A stretch of DNA of 64,000 nt from Reyranella sp. (GCF_017305915.1 NZ_JAFKJN010000006.1:62001-126000), one strand, 5' to 3'; counted from the first letter of the stretch, positions 49,754 to 57,980 are shown. The notes: generated by a model from the letters alone, not told the origin. Numbers and translations are program-made.

Positions 49754-50671
49754 CTACGGCGCCGGCGGCACCATGGTGCCCGCCGGCAGCGCGGCGCAGT
49801 GGTCGTAGATGTCGCCGGGCCGCGTGAACCAGACCTTATCCTTCTGCGGATGGTTGGCGATGTGCTGCAGCGCCTCGCGCAGCGCCCGCAGGCGATAAGG
49901 CTGGCCGACGATCATGGTGTGGAGCGCGATGCCGCAGACCAGCGGCTGCTTGGCCGACTGGCGCAGCAGCTCCTCGAACTGGCCGATGATCATGTCGCGG
50001 AAATCGTCGCCGCTGTGGTGGCGCACCAGGATCTGCGGGCTGTCGTTGATCTCGATCGGATAGGGCACGCTCATCAGCGGGCCCGAGCGCGTCCTCATCC
50101 AGATCGGCTGGTCGTCGTTGGGCCAGTCCATCAGGAAGTCGTAGCCGGTCTCCTTGAGCAGGTCGGGCGTCCAGCGCGTCGAGGCCATCCACGGCGCCAT
50201 CCAGCCGCGCGGCCGCTTGCCCGAGGCCTTCTCGATCGAATCGCCGATTTCCTGGAGGAAGCGCTTCTCGTCGGCCTCCCACATGCCGCCGTGGCGCTCG
50301 GCATTGGTGCGGCCGTGGCCGATGAACTCATCGCCACGCGCCTTCAGGGCATCGACGATCTGCGGCGCGTAGTCGAACACCGTGGTGTTGATCAGGTGTG
50401 CCGCCGGCAGGTTGAGCTCGTCGAACAGCTCGAGGCAGCGCCACACGCCGACCCGGTTGCCGTAGTCGCGCCAGGCGAAGGTGCGCGGATCGGGCGGCGG
50501 GTTGGCGACGGTGAGCAGATGCCCCTCGCCCGCACCAAACGCGAAATGCTCGATGTTGAGGCCGAGATAGACGGCCAGCCGCTTGCCGCCCGGCCAGGAG
50601 TAGTCCTTGCGCTCGGTGATCGGCGAATAGGGATAACGGTCGTGGTACGGCAGGCGAATCGTATGCATCAT
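49754..50671 (-). CDS. polysaccharide deacetylase family protein (allantoinase/PuuE-like)
   Basis: A 305-residue NodB-fold hydrolase. Landmarks are RLAVYLGLNIEHFAFGAGEG (first strand), VFDYAPQIVDALKARGDEFI, GHGRTNAERHGGMWEADEKR with the His-x3-His-like metal set, and GWMAPWMASTRWTPDLLKET. The early Asp of NodB is Asn in this subtype (GLNIEHF), as in PuuE/allantoinase-type members. The probable activity is hydrolysis of a C-N bond of a small amide. ATG 50671 overlaps the stop of the PhyH-like gene as ATGA. Last gene of a three-gene operon. Confidence 0.85.
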   Translation of the reverse strand: MMHTIRLPYHDRYPYSPITERKDYSWPGGKRLAVYLGLNIEHFAFGAGEGHLLTVANPPPDPRTFAWRDYGNRVGVWRCLELFDELNLPAAHLINTTVFDYAPQIVDALKARGDEFIGHGRTNAERHGGMWEADEKRFLQEIGDSIEKASGKRPRGWMAPWMASTRWTPDLLKETGYDFLMDWPNDDQPIWMRTRSGPLMSVPYPIEINDSPQILVRHHSGDDFRDMIIGQFEELLRQSAKQPLVCGIALHTMIVGQPYRLRALREALQHIANHPQKDKVWFTRPGDIYDHCAALPAGTMVPPAP

Positions 50672-51495
50672 CTCGCGGCTCCGGCTACGTCGGCGTTCAT
50701 CTTGCGGAAAGTGGCGACGGCGTCGGCGTGGAAGGCGCGCTCCTCGGGGCCGGCCTCGATCAGCGGTCGGCGCTCGTCGTCGAAATTGTTGTAGGCGTCC
50801 CGGCCGCGCACCAGCATCGCCGTCACGCGCGTCGGCATGGTGCAACGCGCATGGGTCGGAATGTAGCTGATGCCGAGGCCGACCCGGCGATGCGCCGAGC
50901 GGTTGGGCCGCGAATTGTGCACCAGGTGCGTGTGGTGCAGCGAGAACTGCCCCGCCTTCACCGCCATGAAGTCCGTGCGCGAGCGGTCGACCTCGGCCGC
51001 CAGCGTCTGGCCGCGCGACAGCAGGTTGTCGGTGTCCTGCATGTCGGCATGGCGCAGTTGCCCGAGCTTGTGCGAGCCCGGCACGACCTCCATGCAGCCC
51101 GCCTCGACCGGCGCGTCGGTCAGCGCCACCCACGCGGTGACGTGGCAGATCGGATCGAGCGCGAAGTAGGTCGCATCCTGATGCCAGCTCACATAGGTGC
51201 CGGTGCCGGGATCCTTCGGCCAGACCGAGAGATGGAACAGCCGGATGTTCGGGCCGATCAGATCCTCGACCGCGTCGAGCACCTCCGGCGCATGCACGAT
51301 CTCGTCGACCCAGGGGAACAAGAGGTGCGGCTTGAAGTTATGGCCGCGGGTCAACTTCTGGCCCTCGGCATTCTCGAAAGCCTGCAACTGGTCGTGCCAG
51401 GCCCGTGCGCGGTCGGCGGAGAAAGCGTCGACCGGGCAAACGTAGCCGTCGCGCTCGTACCGGGCGATCTGGTCGGGCGAGAGCTTCTTGGTCAT
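50668..51495 (-). CDS. phytanoyl-CoA dioxygenase (PhyH) family protein
   Basis: A 275-residue Fe(II)/2-oxoglutarate dioxygenase. KLSPDQIARYERDGYVCPVD is the PhyH family opening. The metal pair is in YVSWHQDATYFALD; the distal His is in FSLHHTHLVHNSRPNRSAHR, where Arg would bind 2-oxoglutarate. EAGCMEVVPGSHKLGQ is another hallmark. Its substrate may be a small hydroxylatable acid rather than phytanoyl-CoA. ATG 51495 shares one base with the stop of the SDR gene (TGATG), and its own stop overlaps the deacetylase start, so all three genes are translationally coupled. Confidence 0.9.
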   Translation of the reverse strand: MTKKLSPDQIARYERDGYVCPVDAFSADRARAWHDQLQAFENAEGQKLTRGHNFKPHLLFPWVDEIVHAPEVLDAVEDLIGPNIRLFHLSVWPKDPGTGTYVSWHQDATYFALDPICHVTAWVALTDAPVEAGCMEVVPGSHKLGQLRHADMQDTDNLLSRGQTLAAEVDRSRTDFMAVKAGQFSLHHTHLVHNSRPNRSAHRRVGLGISYIPTHARCTMPTRVTAMLVRGRDAYNNFDDERRPLIEAGPEERAFHADAVATFRKMNADVAGAAR

Positions 51496-52256
51496 CAGTG
51501 CGCCGTCCAGCCGCCGTCGACGAACAGCAGCGTGCCGGTGACGAAGGACGAGTCGTCGCTCGCCAGGAACAGGGCGGCCTTCGCCACCTCCTCGGGTTGG
51601 CCGATGCGGCCGATCGGATGGCGCTGCTTCCAGAAGGCGCGCGCCGCCTCCGGATCGGCCTGGCGCTGCAGCGAGCGCGCCGGCATTGGCGTGTCGATCA
51701 CGCCCGGCATCAGCGCGTTGATGCGGATGCCCTGCGGCGCGTGGTCGACCGCGATGGTCTTGGTGAAGGAGGCGATCGCGCCCTTGGACGCCACGTAGGC
51801 GGCGTTCTTGCCGAGGCTCGACTGGGCAAGCTGCGAGCCCACCGTGACGATGGCGCCCGACTCGGCGACGATCATCGGCTTGATGGCATGGTGGATCCAG
51901 AGATAGGTGCCCTTCACGTTCACCGCGAAGGTGCGCTCCCAGGTCTCCTCGGTCACCGCATCGACGGTGCCGCCGAGCGAGATGCCGGCCGCGGTCATCA
52001 GCACGTCGACGCGGCCCCACTTCTCCATCACCCGGGTCACGCCGTCGCGCGCCGCCTCGCCGTCGCTGACGTTGGCGGCGATGGCGATCGCCTCGCCGCC
52101 CCTCGCCTCGATGTCGGCAGCGACCTGGCCGATGCCGACCTGGTCCGTATCGACCAGAGCCAGCTTGGCGCCCTCGGCTGCGAACAGCCGCGCGCAGGCG
52201 GCGCCGATGCCGGAGGCTGCGCCGGTGACGATGGCGACCCTGTCCTTGAGCTTCAT
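51495..52256 (-). CDS. SDR family oxidoreductase (FabG-like)
   Basis: A 253-residue classical SDR. TGAASGIGAACARLFAAEGA is the NAD(P) motif, with Asp in ALVDTDQ indicating NAD preference. MTAAGISLGGTVDAV is the NNAG-equivalent region. The catalytic set is Ser in VTVGSQLAQSSLG and Tyr-x3-Lys in AAYVASKGAI. The C-terminal LFLASDDSSFVTGTLLFVDG is standard. First gene of the SDR/PhyH/deacetylase unit, divergent from the serine hydrolase at 52344. Substrate unknown. Confidence 0.92.
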   Translation of the reverse strand: MKLKDRVAIVTGAASGIGAACARLFAAEGAKLALVDTDQVGIGQVAADIEARGGEAIAIAANVSDGEAARDGVTRVMEKWGRVDVLMTAAGISLGGTVDAVTEETWERTFAVNVKGTYLWIHHAIKPMIVAESGAIVTVGSQLAQSSLGKNAAYVASKGAIASFTKTIAVDHAPQGIRINALMPGVIDTPMPARSLQRQADPEAARAFWKQRHPIGRIGQPEEVAKAALFLASDDSSFVTGTLLFVDGGWTAH

Positions 52257-52343
52257 GGGACCGAAGTCTACCGTGCCGAACGGGCCGCGCTCCAGCCGAG
52301 TTCGGCCGCGCAAATCACAATTCGAAAATCGTGGAGGAACACC

Positions 52344-53507
52344 ATGAAGGGTGCAGTGGACAGCCTCCTCAAGGAGGCCGTGAGCAGAGGCGACGTTCCG
52401 GGCGTGGTCGCGGTGGCGACCGACGCCAAGGGGACGACCTACGAGGGTGGTTTCGGCAAGCGCGTGCTCGGCCAGCAGGCCGAGATGACTCCCGACACGG
52501 TGGTGTGGATCGCCTCGATGACCAAGGCGATCACCGGCGCTGCGGCGATGCAGCAGGTCGAGCGCGGCAAGCTCGGCCTCGATTCGCCGGCCAAGGCAGT
52601 GATCCCCTATCTCGGCGAGGTGCAGGTGCTCGAGGGCTTCGACGGAGACGGCAAGCCCAAGACCCGCAAGCCCAAGCGCGACATCACCCTGCGTCACCTG
52701 CTGACCCACACGGCGGGCTTCAGCTACGAGATCTGGAACGACGACATCATCAAGTACCAGCAGGCAATGGGCGTGCCGGGCATCACCGGCTGCGAGAACA
52801 AGGCACTGACCACGCCCTTGCTGTTCGATCCCGGCGAGCGCTGGGACTACGGCATCAACATCGACTGGGCCGGCAAGATGGTCGAGGCGTCGAGCGGCCG
52901 GAAGCTCGGTCAGTACCTCAAGGACAACCTGCTGGGTCCGCTCGGCATGGACAGCACCGCCTTCTTCATCACGTCCGGCATGCGCGAGCGGATGGCCCGC
53001 ATCCATCATCGCGGCCCCGACGGCTCATTCACGCCGGACATGGCGCTCGAGATCCCGCAGCAACCGGAATTCGAGATGGGCGGCGGCGGGCTCTACGGCA
53101 CCGCCGGCGACTACGCGAAGTTCGTGCGCATGATGCTGAACGACGGTCGGTCCGACCGCGGCGACCAGGTGCTGAAGCCCGAGACCGTGGCGCAGATGTC
53201 GAAGAACGCGATGGGCGACTGCAAGGTCTGCCTGCTCAAGACGGCGATGGCGCCCCTGTCCAACGACGCCGAGTTCTTCCCCGGCGTCGACAAGCAGTGG
53301 GGACTCTCCTTTATGATCAACAACACCGAGGCGCCGACCGGCCGCTCGGCCGGCAGCCTGGCCTGGGCGGGCCTCGCCAACACCTACTACTGGATCGACC
53401 AGAAGAAGGGCATCGGCGGCGTCTACGCCACGCAGGTCCTGCCGTTCGCCGACATCAAGGCGCTGCCGCTCTTCTACGCCTTCGAGAAGGAGGCTTACGC
53501 CGCCTAG
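52344..53507 (+). CDS. serine hydrolase (class C beta-lactamase / EstB-like family)
   Basis: A 387-residue penicillin-binding-fold hydrolase without a signal peptide. SxxK is Ser58-Met-Thr-Lys61 (WIASMTKAITG). HLLTHTAGFSYEIW and the Tyr motif RWDYGINIDWAG follow, then FEMGGGGLYGTAGDYAKFV. It is a paralogue of the protein at 9793. A cytosolic esterase or amidase role is likelier than resistance. GGAGG at 52333-52337 fixes ATG 52344. It is followed by hairpins and an MFS transporter 25 bp on, as the other serine hydrolase is also in an operon with an MFS gene. Confidence 0.9.
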   Translation: MKGAVDSLLKEAVSRGDVPGVVAVATDAKGTTYEGGFGKRVLGQQAEMTPDTVVWIASMTKAITGAAAMQQVERGKLGLDSPAKAVIPYLGEVQVLEGFDGDGKPKTRKPKRDITLRHLLTHTAGFSYEIWNDDIIKYQQAMGVPGITGCENKALTTPLLFDPGERWDYGINIDWAGKMVEASSGRKLGQYLKDNLLGPLGMDSTAFFITSGMRERMARIHHRGPDGSFTPDMALEIPQQPEFEMGGGGLYGTAGDYAKFVRMMLNDGRSDRGDQVLKPETVAQMSKNAMGDCKVCLLKTAMAPLSNDAEFFPGVDKQWGLSFMINNTEAPTGRSAGSLAWAGLANTYYWIDQKKGIGGVYATQVLPFADIKALPLFYAFEKEAYAA

Positions 53508-53520
53508 CCAAGTAGGCTAA

Positions 53521-53544
53521 GGGACGCGACCTGTGTCGCGTCCC
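53521..53544. promoter_or_regulatory. perfect 10-bp hairpin spanning the MFS start codon
   Basis: GGGACGCGAC (53521-53530) and GTCGCGTCCC (53535-53544) pair fully around a 4-nt loop. The likely GTG start (53533-53535) lies in the loop and first stem base. A smaller hairpin TAGCC-AAGTA-GGCTA (53505-53519) covers the stop of the previous gene. The pair may end the upstream message or hide the ribosome site of the MFS gene. Confidence 0.5.
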
Positions 53545-54723
53545 GAAGCCTCGCGTTCCGCGCCCGCCGTGGCGATCGTCCTGTTGTCCATGGCGGCCTT
53601 CGCCTCGGCCGCCAACATGCGCGTCATCGATCCGCTGCTGATCCAGCTCAGCGTGGAATTCGGCGTCACGGTCGGCGTGGCCTCTATCGCCGCCACCCTG
53701 TTCCTGTTCGCCAACGGCGTATTCGTGCTGGTGCACGGACCGTTCGGCGACCGCTACGGCAAGATGCCGGTGGTCGCCATCGCCTGCCTCGCCGCCGCGG
53801 CGTGCTGCGCGCTGAGTGCCGTCGCCGTCTCGCTGCCCATGCTGGCGGCGGCACGGTTCCTGACCGGCGTCACCAGCTCGGCGATCATTCCGCTCGCCAT
53901 CGCCTGGCTGGGCGACAATGTCTCCTATGACCGGCGCCAGGCGACGCTGGCGCGCTTCCTCACCGGCCAGACGCTCGGCCTGATGACCGGTGCCGCGATG
54001 GGCGGCGCGCTGGGCGACTGGCTGGGCTGGCGGGCTGTGTTCTGGGTGCTGGCGGCGATCTACGTCACCGCCGGCGTGGCGTTGTTCGCCGTGATCGCCG
54101 CCCGTCCCGACATCGTGCGGACCGGCCCGCGCACGCCGGGCTCGATGGTCGGCCAGATGCTGGGCGTGCTGAAGCGGCCCTGGGCGCTGACAGTCATCCT
54201 GGTCGTGGCGCTGGAGGGTGGCGTCTTCTGGGGCGCCTTTACCTTCGTCGGTGCGGACCTGCACCAGCGCTTCGGGCTCGGCTTCGCGGCGGTCGGGCTG
54301 GCGGTGGCGGCGTTCGGCGGCGGCGGCTTCCTCTATGTGACGGTGGCGCCGATCCTGGTGCGCCTGCTGGGCGAGCGCGGCCTGGTGCTGTGGGGCGGCC
54401 TCGGATTGGGCGCCTCCTTCGCGCTGCTCGCGCTGGCGCCGCATATCGCGGTGGCCTTCGCCGCGATCGTGCTGTGCGGCATCACCTTCTACATGCTTCA
54501 TAACACCTTACAGACGCACGGGACGCAGATGGCGCCCGAGGCGCGCGGCTCGGCGCTGGCGCTGTTCGCCCTCTGCCTGTTCGTCGGCCAGGCGATCGGC
54601 GTGCCGTTGGCCGCGCCGGTGGTCGACCGCTGGGGTGCGGTACCGATCTTCTGGGTGGCCGCGCTGGTCCTGCCGGCGCTCGCTCTCTATTTCGCAGTTT
54701 CCCTGCGCAACCGCCGAGTGTAA
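53533..54723 (+). CDS. MFS transporter (DHA1-like)
   Basis: A 396-residue major facilitator with 12 hydrophobic segments. ANMRVIDPLLIQLSVEFGVT follows TM1, and VHGPFGDRYGKMPVVAIACL is motif A between TM2 and TM3. FLTGQTLGLMTGAAMGGALG resembles motif C of DHA1 efflux pumps. The cargo is unknown. GTG 53533 is needed to include all of TM1 and has AAGGG about 9 nt upstream; it is embedded in a strong hairpin. No partner downstream. Confidence 0.87.
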   Translation: MSRPEASRSAPAVAIVLLSMAAFASAANMRVIDPLLIQLSVEFGVTVGVASIAATLFLFANGVFVLVHGPFGDRYGKMPVVAIACLAAAACCALSAVAVSLPMLAAARFLTGVTSSAIIPLAIAWLGDNVSYDRRQATLARFLTGQTLGLMTGAAMGGALGDWLGWRAVFWVLAAIYVTAGVALFAVIAARPDIVRTGPRTPGSMVGQMLGVLKRPWALTVILVVALEGGVFWGAFTFVGADLHQRFGLGFAAVGLAVAAFGGGGFLYVTVAPILVRLLGERGLVLWGGLGLGASFALLALAPHIAVAFAAIVLCGITFYMLHNTLQTHGTQMAPEARGSALALFALCLFVGQAIGVPLAAPVVDRWGAVPIFWVAALVLPALALYFAVSLRNRRV

Positions 54724-54782
54724 CGTTCTTTACACTTGTTCAGTTGACGAAGCGCCGCGCTTGGGGCGTATCCAACACAGAC

Positions 54783-55181
54783 ATGAACGACCGGCCGACC
54801 GAACAACCTCTCGAAGCCTGCGACGTGCTCGTCGTGGACGATGATTTCGCTTTGTCAGAAGCCATCACCCAGTTGCTGACCCGCAGCGGGCTGCGCGTGC
54901 GCAAGGCGCACAATGCTTCGGCGGCGCTGAGCTTCGCCGCCTTCGCGCCGCCGCGGGTGGCGATCCTCGACTACCAGCTGCCCGACACGACAGGCCTCGC
55001 GCTCGCCGCCGAGTTGCACGCCGAGATCCCCTCGCTGCACATCATCCTGATGTCGGCCAACAACGTCGACATCGACCGCAAGACGCTCGATCAGGCCGGT
55101 ATCAAGGTATTCGTCAACAAGCCGATGCCGCCCGGCCCGCTGCGCCAGGCGGTGATGCGGCTGCTGCAGACGCCGGCCTAA
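54783..55181 (+). CDS. single-domain response regulator
   Basis: A 132-residue CheY-like receiver domain with no output domain. The acidic pocket is VLVVDDDFALSEA, the phospho-acceptor Asp is in VAILDYQLPDTTGLALA, the Ser/Thr switch is ILMSANNVD and the conserved Lys VFVNKPMPPGP. It would take phosphate from a sensor kinase; the nearest kinase, at 48726, is a pseudogene. ATG 54783 is chosen; a further start at 54744 adds a non-family MTKRRAWGVSNTD. Its last bases overlap the convergent aldo/keto reductase by 4 bp. Confidence 0.88.
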   Translation: MNDRPTEQPLEACDVLVVDDDFALSEAITQLLTRSGLRVRKAHNASAALSFAAFAPPRVAILDYQLPDTTGLALAAELHAEIPSLHIILMSANNVDIDRKTLDQAGIKVFVNKPMPPGPLRQAVMRLLQTPA

Positions 55182-56158
55182 GCCGCCGGCGACACCCGGA
55201 ACTGGTAGGGCTCCTCGAGGCTCTTCGCCTCGTCGGCCGTGATCGTGAACTCCGTCGCCTTGGCGGCCGAGCTCAACTGGTCGAGGTCGGTCGCCCCGAT
55301 GATCGGCGCGGCCATGTAGGGCTTGCTGAGCATCCAGGCGAGCGCCGCCTGCGCCGGCGTGCAGTTCTTGCCGAGCGCGATCTTCTTTAGCCGATCGACC
55401 ACTTCCCAATCGCTGTTGCGATAGGTGCCGGCCGCCACGACGGTGTCGTTCTTGGCCCGCTCGGTCGCGCCGCCGCCTTCTTTGTTGCGATTGCCGGCGA
55501 GAAAGCCGCGGGCCAGCGGCGAATAAGGGATCAGGCCGACGCCCTGCTCCTCGCACAGCCGGTTCATCTCGCGCTCTTCCTCGCGCTGGATGAGATTGTA
55601 CAGGTTCTGCATGGCAATCGGCCGCGCATAGCCCCTGTGGTCGGCGATCATGATCATCTGCGCGAACTTGTACGCCGGCATGGTAGAGCCGCCGATGTAG
55701 CGGACCTTGCCCGACCTCACGATCTGGTCGAGCGTGTACATGGTCTCCTCGACCGGCGTGTAGGGATCGAGGCGATGGACCTGGTAGACGTCGATGTAGT
55801 CGGTCTGCAGGCGCTTGAGCTGCTCGTCGACCGCCGACATCAGGTGCTTGCGGCCGGTGCCCTGATCGTTGTGGCCCGGGCTGAAGCGGGCGCCGGCCTT
55901 GGTCGAGATGATGATGTCGTCGCGCCGCGCCATCTTCATCAGCGTGGAGCCGACGATCTCCTCCGATCGGCCGCTGTTGTAGACATCGGCGGTGTCGAAG
56001 AAGGTGATGCCGACATCGAGCGCGCGCTTGAAGTAGGCCGGCGCCTCGGCCTCGTCGAACTTGCCCCAGCCGCGGCGGCCCTTGGCGCCCCACGAGTTGC
56101 CGCCGAGGCAGATGCGGCTGACGATCAGGCCCGAGCGGCCGAGCGGTCCGTACTTCAT
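55178..56158 (-). CDS. aldo/keto reductase
   Basis: A 326-residue NADPH-dependent TIM-barrel reductase. The opening YGPLGRSGLIVSRICLGGNS is canonical. The catalytic Asp-Tyr-Lys-His set is in ITFFDTADVYNSGRSEE, IIISTKAGARF and YIDVYQVHRLDPYTP. GLIPYSPLARGFLAGNRNKE and WMLSKPYMAAPIIGATDL follow. It reduces aldehydes or ketones. GGGGGAAC precedes ATG 56158. It is divergent, by 47 bp, from the selenoprotein gene; a shared redox role is possible. Confidence 0.92.
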   Translation of the reverse strand: MKYGPLGRSGLIVSRICLGGNSWGAKGRRGWGKFDEAEAPAYFKRALDVGITFFDTADVYNSGRSEEIVGSTLMKMARRDDIIISTKAGARFSPGHNDQGTGRKHLMSAVDEQLKRLQTDYIDVYQVHRLDPYTPVEETMYTLDQIVRSGKVRYIGGSTMPAYKFAQMIMIADHRGYARPIAMQNLYNLIQREEEREMNRLCEEQGVGLIPYSPLARGFLAGNRNKEGGGATERAKNDTVVAAGTYRNSDWEVVDRLKKIALGKNCTPAQAALAWMLSKPYMAAPIIGATDLDQLSSAAKATEFTITADEAKSLEEPYQFRVSPAA

Positions 56159-56205
56159 CGAAGTTCCCCCTTGTTGGCAGCACCTTTAGCGCCCACTTTT
56201 GGGGC

Positions 56206-56424
56206 ATGAAAGTGCTGATCGAATATTGCGGCGCTTGAGGCTACAAGCCGCAGGCCCTCCGGGTGAGGGATAGTCTCCAGAAGCAGGGCGCGACCGACAT
56301 CGAGCTGCGCCCCGGCAAGTCAGGCCAGTTCGACATCACCGTCGACGGCGCGCTCCGCTACACGCGTACCAAGACCGGTCGCTTTCCGACCGATGCCGAG
56401 GTCGAGGATCTGCTGCCGGGCTGA
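56206..56424 (+). CDS. SelW-like (Rdx family) selenoprotein with UGA-encoded selenocysteine
   Basis: A 72-residue product if TGA 56236-56238 is read as selenocysteine. The N-terminus is MKVLIEYCGAUGYKPQALRV: a beta strand, then the redox motif Cys8-x-x-Sec11. YCGAUGYK is identical, residue for residue, to the eukaryotic selenoprotein W motif as I know it. The rest keeps the thioredoxin-like Rdx fold: IELRPGKSGQFDITVDG and RYTRTKTGRFPTDAEVEDLL. The family (SelT/SelW/SelH) acts in thiol redox control. The real stop is TGA 56422-56424. A CCCTC/GAGGG hairpin lies 17 nt after the UGA. ATG 56206 has only a weak GGGG just upstream. A nonsense mutation is the alternative, but a TGA exactly at the Sec site argues against it. 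Confidence 0.85.
56236..56269 (+). promoter_or_regulatory. Sec UGA codon with candidate bacterial SECIS hairpin
   Basis: UGA at 56236-56238 is followed by CCCTC (56255-56259), loop CGGGT, and GAGGG (56265-56269). The loop carries G residues and a U, and sits 22-26 nt after the UGA, inside the 16-37 nt window known for bacterial SECIS loops. The stem is short, so its function is unproven. Confidence 0.5.
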
Positions 56425-56430
56425 TCACGC

Positions 56431-56453
56431 GTTTCTCCCCTGAGGGGAGAAAC
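56431..56453. terminator. hairpin between convergent genes
   Basis: GTTTCTCCCC (56431-56440) and GGGGAGAAAC (56444-56453) form a perfect 10-bp stem with loop TGA. It lies 6 bp after the SelW stop and 7 bp before the stop of the opposing dehydrogenase, and can terminate both. Its CTCCCC/GGGGAG core resembles the ends of the palindromic elements at 8701 and 16787. Confidence 0.65.
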
Positions 56454-56460
56454 TCGATTC

Positions 56461-57447
56461 TCAGCCGTAGATTTCCCTGTTCACGCAGCGCTCGACGATC
56501 GGCTTGCCGTCGAACACCGACAGGATGTTCTCCATGACGGCGATCGCCATGCGGTCGTTCGACTCCTTGGTGACGCCAGCCATGTGCGGGCTGAAGATCA
56601 CGTTCTCCAGGCCGAACAGCTTGTTGCTCGGATCGGGCGGCTCGCGGTCGAGCACGTCGAGGCCGGCACCGCGCAGCTTGCCGCTGGTCAGCGCGGCATA
56701 GAGCGCGTCCTCGTTGACGATGCCGCCGCGCGCCGTGTTCACCAGGAACGCGTCGGGCTTCATGCAGGCCAGCGCCCCAGCGTCGAACATGTTGATCGTC
56801 TCGGGCGAACGCGGGCAGTGGATCGACACGAAGTCGACCTTGGGCAGGATCGCCCTGAGGTCGGTCACCTTCTTGGCACCGGCCTTCGCGATGTCTGCCG
56901 CCGGGATGTTGGGATCGAGCACGTAGGTGTCCATCTCGAAGGCGACGCAGCGCTTCACGGTGCGCGAGCCGATGCGGCCCATGCCGACCACCAGGATCGA
57001 CTTGCCGGCGAGATCGACGAGCGGGTCCGACAGACGCTCGTGCCAGGCGTTCTCGCGCACGAAGCGGTCCATCTTCCTGGTGAGGCGCGCCGAGGCGAGC
57101 AGCATGTACATCGCATGCTCGGCCACCGAGACCGAGTTGGCGATGCCGGTGGTCATCAGCGGGATCTTGCGCTTGCTGAGCGCCGGCACCTCGACCGCGT
57201 CGAAGCCGACGCCGAGGCGGGCCACCACCTCCATCACCGGCGAGACGTCGAGCTCGGCCTGGCGATAGGGCGTGCCGCCCAGGGTGACGGCGTTCGCGTC
57301 AGCCAGCTTCTTGTGATAGGAGCCGGCGACCTCGGCGAGCGGCAGGACCTCGTAATCGACGTCGTCACGCTTCTTCAGGACCTCCATACCCGCCGGCGGC
57401 ATCCAGCCGACAATCAGGATCTTCTTGCGGTTCTTGCCCGTGCTCAT
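56461..57447 (-). CDS. D-2-hydroxyacid dehydrogenase (phosphoglycerate dehydrogenase-like)
   Basis: A 328-residue NAD-dependent dehydrogenase. The Rossmann motif is SILVVGMGRIGSRTVKRC. Catalytic residues lie in VNTARGGIVNEDALYAAL (Arg), LDVLDREPPDPSNKLFGLEN (Glu) and VIFSPHMAGVTKESNDR (His). There is no ACT domain, unlike full SerA. The N-terminus KNRKKILIVGWMPPAGMEVL is basic. AGAGGAAACG precedes ATG 57447. It follows the Lrp-type regulator on the same strand (53-bp gap), which may control it. It probably acts on a 2-oxo acid from amino acid catabolism. Confidence 0.9.
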   Translation of the reverse strand: MSTGKNRKKILIVGWMPPAGMEVLKKRDDVDYEVLPLAEVAGSYHKKLADANAVTLGGTPYRQAELDVSPVMEVVARLGVGFDAVEVPALSKRKIPLMTTGIANSVSVAEHAMYMLLASARLTRKMDRFVRENAWHERLSDPLVDLAGKSILVVGMGRIGSRTVKRCVAFEMDTYVLDPNIPAADIAKAGAKKVTDLRAILPKVDFVSIHCPRSPETINMFDAGALACMKPDAFLVNTARGGIVNEDALYAALTSGKLRGAGLDVLDREPPDPSNKLFGLENVIFSPHMAGVTKESNDRMAIAVMENILSVFDGKPIVERCVNREIYG

Positions 57448-57500
57448 CGTTTCCTCTGCAAAGACTGGCGGCCGATCCTAGAGCCCGTCGCCTCGGATCG

Positions 57501-57980
57501 CTAGGGCAGGTAGCTGAGCGGGAGCCGCGTGGTGGACTTGATCTCCTCCATGGCGAACATCGAGGTGACGTCGGAGAGCTCGACCCTGGCGATCAGCCGC
57601 TTGTAGAAGGCGTCGTAGGCGTCGATGTCGGGCAACGCCAGCCGGATCAGGTAGTCGATCTCGCCGCTCATGCGATAGCAGTCCATCACCTCGGGGAACG
57701 AGGCCACCGCCTTGGCGAAGCGGCCGAGCCATTGCGCATTGTGCTGGGCGGTGCGCACCGCCACGAATACGGTGACGCCGGCGTTCAGCGCCTTGCGGTC
57801 GAGCAGCGCCACCTTGGCCCGGATGACTCCCTGCTCCTGCAGCCGGTTGATGCGCCGCCAGCACGGCGTGGTCGACAGCCCGACCCGGCGGGCGATCTCC
57901 GCCAAGGGCATGTCGGCGGCGTCCTGCAGGCAATCCAGAATCTTCCGGTCGAAGGAATCTAGCGATAATTTCGCGGCCAT
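57501..57980 (-). CDS. Lrp/AsnC family transcriptional regulator
   Basis: A 159-residue regulator. The helix-turn-helix is DRKILDCLQDAADMPLAEIA followed by RRVGLSTTPCWRRINRLQEQ, and the C-terminal RAM/effector domain is VTVFVAVRTAQHNAQWLGRF ... MDCYRMSGEIDYLIRLALPD. Such proteins sense an amino acid and often act on the adjacent catabolic gene; the neighbouring hydroxyacid dehydrogenase is the obvious target. ATG 57980 is preferred over ATG 57986, because AAGGA is then 7 nt away instead of 1-2. Confidence 0.92.
   Translation of the reverse strand: MAAKLSLDSFDRKILDCLQDAADMPLAEIARRVGLSTTPCWRRINRLQEQGVIRAKVALLDRKALNAGVTVFVAVRTAQHNAQWLGRFAKAVASFPEVMDCYRMSGEIDYLIRLALPDIDAYDAFYKRLIARVELSDVTSMFAMEEIKSTTRLPLSYLP

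Noticed and set aside
56206..56424. Reading the SelW-like gene as a plain nonsense pseudogene
   Set aside because: The only in-frame stop is TGA at the exact Sec position, and the downstream sequence shows no decay.
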